This document shows positions 4,452-6,527 of a stretch of 6,527 nt of DNA, in pieces. Source of the stretch: Actinomycetes bacterium (GTDB taxonomy: Bacteria; Actinomycetota; Acidimicrobiia; Acidimicrobiales; Acidimicrobiaceae); contig JAKAOC010000139.1 in the NCBI GenBank assembly GCA_021823385.1, positions 1 to 6,527 on the forward strand, read 5' to 3'. Position 1 is the stretch's first letter, and each line of letters starts with the position of its first letter. The notes under the pieces were generated by a model. The model had not been told where the DNA came from. It made no database searches and saw nothing but the letters and a program-made list of their open reading frames with translations. The position numbers and the translations under genes were made by a program.

Positions 4452-5249
4452 ATGCGCAAGCTCGGTTTTAGGATCGCGGTCTTGGCGCTGCTCGTCGTTG
4501 CGTACGTGGTCAGCCGCCATGAGGCTCCGCCCGCAAAGCCGGTCCGTCCCTCCAACCCCACCGCGAACGTGACGATCTCTCAGTCCACTTGGGACATCTG
4601 CGTCGCCGGCAACCCGCACGCCGGGATACCCGTTTCCGAATACCCCGCCTCCTTTGATCCGAACAGTCTTATCAACACCCCGGCCTGCAACCAGGCGGTC
4701 TTGCAGCAGATCAACGAGCGTCATCGGGCGGAGGGTGTCCGGCCCATGACGCTCCCGGCGGATTTCAACGCCTTAAGCCCTGCCATGCAACTGCTGGTGG
4801 CCGCCAACGCGGAACGCACCTCCCGCGGACTTACGCCGATCAGCGGAATGGTCGCGAGCTTGAACCGCGATTCCCTGGTCGCGGCTCGCCAGGGAATCGA
4901 TCCCAACCCCAGCAACGCCGACGGTCCTTGGACGGTCTATGACAGCATCTGGGCGGGAGGCTATCCAAGCGCGCTGCTGGCGGACTTTGACTGGATGTAC
5001 AACGACGGGTGGGGCGGCAATTCGAACGGAACCATCAACCTGGACTGTCAGTCCCCCAGCGCCAAAGGCTGCTGGGGGCACCGCGATGCGATCCTGGATG
5101 ACTACCAGTTGAGCCAAGGCGAGATTCTCGTGGGCGGAGCCGCGGTGGTTACCAGCGGCGCCTCCTCCTTGACACTTCCCTCGCTGGCCGCGGCATTCGA
5201 AGCGGTTCCGCGTTCCGCCGTGAAGCTCGACGCGAGAATTCCTGCTTAG
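4452..5249 (+). CDS. Membrane-anchored or secreted CAP-superfamily-like protein
   Basis: The 265-residue protein begins with basic residues and one hydrophobic segment (7-20) ending at S21-RH. This reads as an N-terminal membrane anchor or signal peptide without a clear cleavage site. A Pro-rich linker follows. Residues about 80-230 resemble a CAP (SCP/PR-1-like) domain: A117-ANAERTSRGL matches the first CAP helix, W181-MYNDGW and N196-LDC the central part, and G206-CWGHRDAIL the H-R-x-x-I-L motif near the end. Four cysteines (C50, C79, C199, C207) could form disulfides. CAP proteins are extracytoplasmic and bind diverse ligands; most bacterial ones lack a known function. ATG 4452 is preferred because AAGGAG (4433-4438) is too close to the in-frame GTG at 4440, though its 13-nt distance to the ATG is long. 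The stop overlaps the gltD stop by 4 bp. Confidence 0.78.
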   Translation: MRKLGFRIAVLALLVVAYVVSRHEAPPAKPVRPSNPTANVTISQSTWDICVAGNPHAGIPVSEYPASFDPNSLINTPACNQAVLQQINERHRAEGVRPMTLPADFNALSPAMQLLVAANAERTSRGLTPISGMVASLNRDSLVAARQGIDPNPSNADGPWTVYDSIWAGGYPSALLADFDWMYNDGWGGNSNGTINLDCQSPSAKGCWGHRDAILDDYQLSQGEILVGGAAVVTSGASSLTLPSLAAAFEAVPRSAVKLDARIPA

Positions 5250-6527
5250 AGGGAGATCGGTGCCGCGGTGGTTGCGATCGGCGCGGGTAGGTCGCTGCTT
5301 CCCATCAAGTAGCGGTCAACGGCGGCCGCCGCGGAGCGGCCTTCCGCAATAGCCCAGACGATCAAGCTCTGCCCTCTTCTTGCGTCTCCGCATGCGAAGA
5401 CGCCGCTTCGCGAGGTCATCCAGTCCTCACCTGCGCGGATCGCGCCGCGCGAGGTCAGCTCCAGCCCGAGCTGCGAGACGGCGGATTCGGCCGCAACGCC
5501 CACGAAGCCCATGGCCAGCAACACCAGGTCTGCGCTGAGCCTGCTCTCGCTTCCATCCACTTTGGCGAAGCCGCCGTCGCGGGCAACCACTTCGTGCACG
5601 TTCAGCGCTGCGACCCGACCCTCGCCGTCGGAGACGAAAGCCTCCGTGTTGAGCGAGAACATGCGTTCACCACCCTCCTCATGAGCGGAGGAGACCCTGA
5701 AGATCGCAGGATAGGTCGGCCACGGCTGGCCGGTTGGACGTTCGTCGCCGGGGCGGGGAAGAATCTCGATCTGCGTGACGCTCGACGCCCCTTGACGATG
5801 GGCGGTACCGACGCAGTCCGCTCCGGTGTCCCCTCCACCAATGACGACCACGTGCTTACCTTGGGCATCGATGGGCGGCGTCTCGATGTCGCCCTGCTGG
5901 ACGCGGTTTGCCCAAGGCAGGTACTCCATCGCCTGGTGCACTCCCGCCAATTCCCGCCCGGGTACGGGCAGGTCGCGGGGCCTTTCCGAGCCTATGGCGA
6001 GGAGGACCGCGTCGTAGCGATCTACAAGCTCGGCCGCGTCGATGTCACGACCGATCTCCACCCCTGTGACGAAGACCGTTCCTTCGGACTCCATCTGGGC
6101 GAGCCGCCGATCCAGGATGCGCTTCTCCATCTTGAACTCGGGGATGCCGTAGCGCATCAGGCCGCCGATGCGGTCGGCCTTCTCGTAAACGGTCACGGCA
6201 TGTCCTGCCCTGGTCAGCTGCTGTGCGGCGGCGAGACCAGCCGGTCCGGAGCCGACAACGGCGACCCGGAATCCGGTCGCCACACTCGGAGGCACCGGCT
6301 CGACGAGCCCCTTTGCGAACGCATGCTCGACGGTTTCCTGCTCGATGAGCTTGATGGAGACCGGATCGCTCGGTATGCCCAGCACGCAGGCGGACTCGCA
6401 AGGCGCGGGGCAGAGGCGGCCGGTGAACTCGGGAAAGTTGTTGGTGGCATGAAGTCGCCGGATCGCCTCTTTCCACTCGTTGCGGTAGATCAAGTCGTTC
6501 CACTCGGGAATGAGGTTCCCGAGTGGG
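5246..6527 (-). CDS. gltD: Glutamate synthase (NADPH) small subunit, N terminus cut by window edge
   Basis: This is the beta subunit of GOGAT, which takes electrons from NADPH through FAD and Fe-S clusters to the large subunit GltB for making glutamate from glutamine and 2-oxoglutarate. About 426 codons are present. Counting from the first whole codon, the sequence opens P1-LGNLIPEWNDL, then C39-x3-C43-x3-C47 (Fe-S ligands within the family's CPAPCE-A-C motif), the FAD Rossmann motif G92-SGPAG, and a second nucleotide-binding motif, VVVIGGGDTGADC, for NADPH. The C-terminal FAD-contact segment GVFACGDARRGQSLIVWAIAEGR completes the fold. Family members have about 470-490 residues, so roughly 50 N-terminal residues, including the first cysteine cluster, lie outside. 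The TTG at 6493 is internal. The gene normally follows gltB, which would lie to the right of the window. Sister oxidoreductases share the fold, but the motifs favour GltD. Confidence 0.93.
   Translation of the reverse strand, partial: PLGNLIPEWNDLIYRNEWKEAIRRLHATNNFPEFTGRLCPAPCESACVLGIPSDPVSIKLIEQETVEHAFAKGLVEPVPPSVATGFRVAVVGSGPAGLAAAQQLTRAGHAVTVYEKADRIGGLMRYGIPEFKMEKRILDRRLAQMESEGTVFVTGVEIGRDIDAAELVDRYDAVLLAIGSERPRDLPVPGRELAGVHQAMEYLPWANRVQQGDIETPPIDAQGKHVVVIGGGDTGADCVGTAHRQGASSVTQIEILPRPGDERPTGQPWPTYPAIFRVSSAHEEGGERMFSLNTEAFVSDGEGRVAALNVHEVVARDGGFAKVDGSESRLSADLVLLAMGFVGVAAESAVSQLGLELTSRGAIRAGEDWMTSRSGVFACGDARRGQSLIVWAIAEGRSAAAAVDRYLMGSSDLPAPIATTAAPISL

Noticed and set aside
4358..4561. 68-codon upstream extension of the lipoprotein frame
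   Set aside because: It would bury the signal peptide and lipobox in the middle of the protein and run through the divergent CAP-like gene start; the extension has no coding character.
4044..4724. 226-residue minus-strand frame across the divergent promoter region
   Set aside because: It is a shadow overlapping both the lipoprotein and CAP-like genes, without a recognisable domain.

Overview
The window is GC-rich DNA with GTG and TTG starts. Several predicted exported proteins carry Thr/Pro- or Ser/Thr-rich linkers. This style fits a high-GC actinobacterium, perhaps an acidimicrobial lineage; the phylum is inferred from coding style and family resemblance, not from a marker gene. No mobile element, CRISPR array, rRNA or tRNA was seen.

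Left half, all on the + strand. The window opens inside the C-terminal part of a group II PLP-dependent amino-acid decarboxylase (2-406). A 534-bp stretch without a convincing gene follows (407-940). Its last 130 bases look like a promoter and structured leader for a 304-residue exported protein (941-1855) with a signal peptide, a four-cysteine domain, six TT(S/T)TTQP repeats and a C-terminal membrane anchor. A 195-bp gap holds strong inverted repeats with two mutually exclusive pairings. Then come a HIT-family nucleotide hydrolase/transferase (2051-2434), an exact TGTGA-N6-TCACA CRP-type site (2454-2469), a small single-domain cupin (2559-2939) followed by a hairpin, and a MarR-type regulator (3036-3605).

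Right half, alternating strands. A predicted lipoprotein on the minus strand (3593-4357) is divergent from a membrane-anchored or secreted CAP-like protein (4452-5249). The 94 bp between them contains a perfect 7-bp-arm dyad. The minus-strand gene at the right edge is the small subunit of glutamate synthase (GltD), cut at its N terminus by the window end (5246-6527). Both convergent gene pairs overlap at their 3' ends, by 13 bp (MarR/lipoprotein) and 4 bp (CAP-like/gltD).

The genes do not form one obvious pathway. Decarboxylase and GltD belong to amino-acid and nitrogen metabolism. Three unrecognised or weakly recognised proteins are predicted to act at the cell envelope. HIT, cupin and MarR are small cytosolic proteins, each with its own spacing and probably its own regulation. 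The most unusual material is non-coding: the CRP-type operator, the switch-like RNA region at 1867-1949, and the dyad between the divergent envelope genes. No complete new system is demonstrated here.
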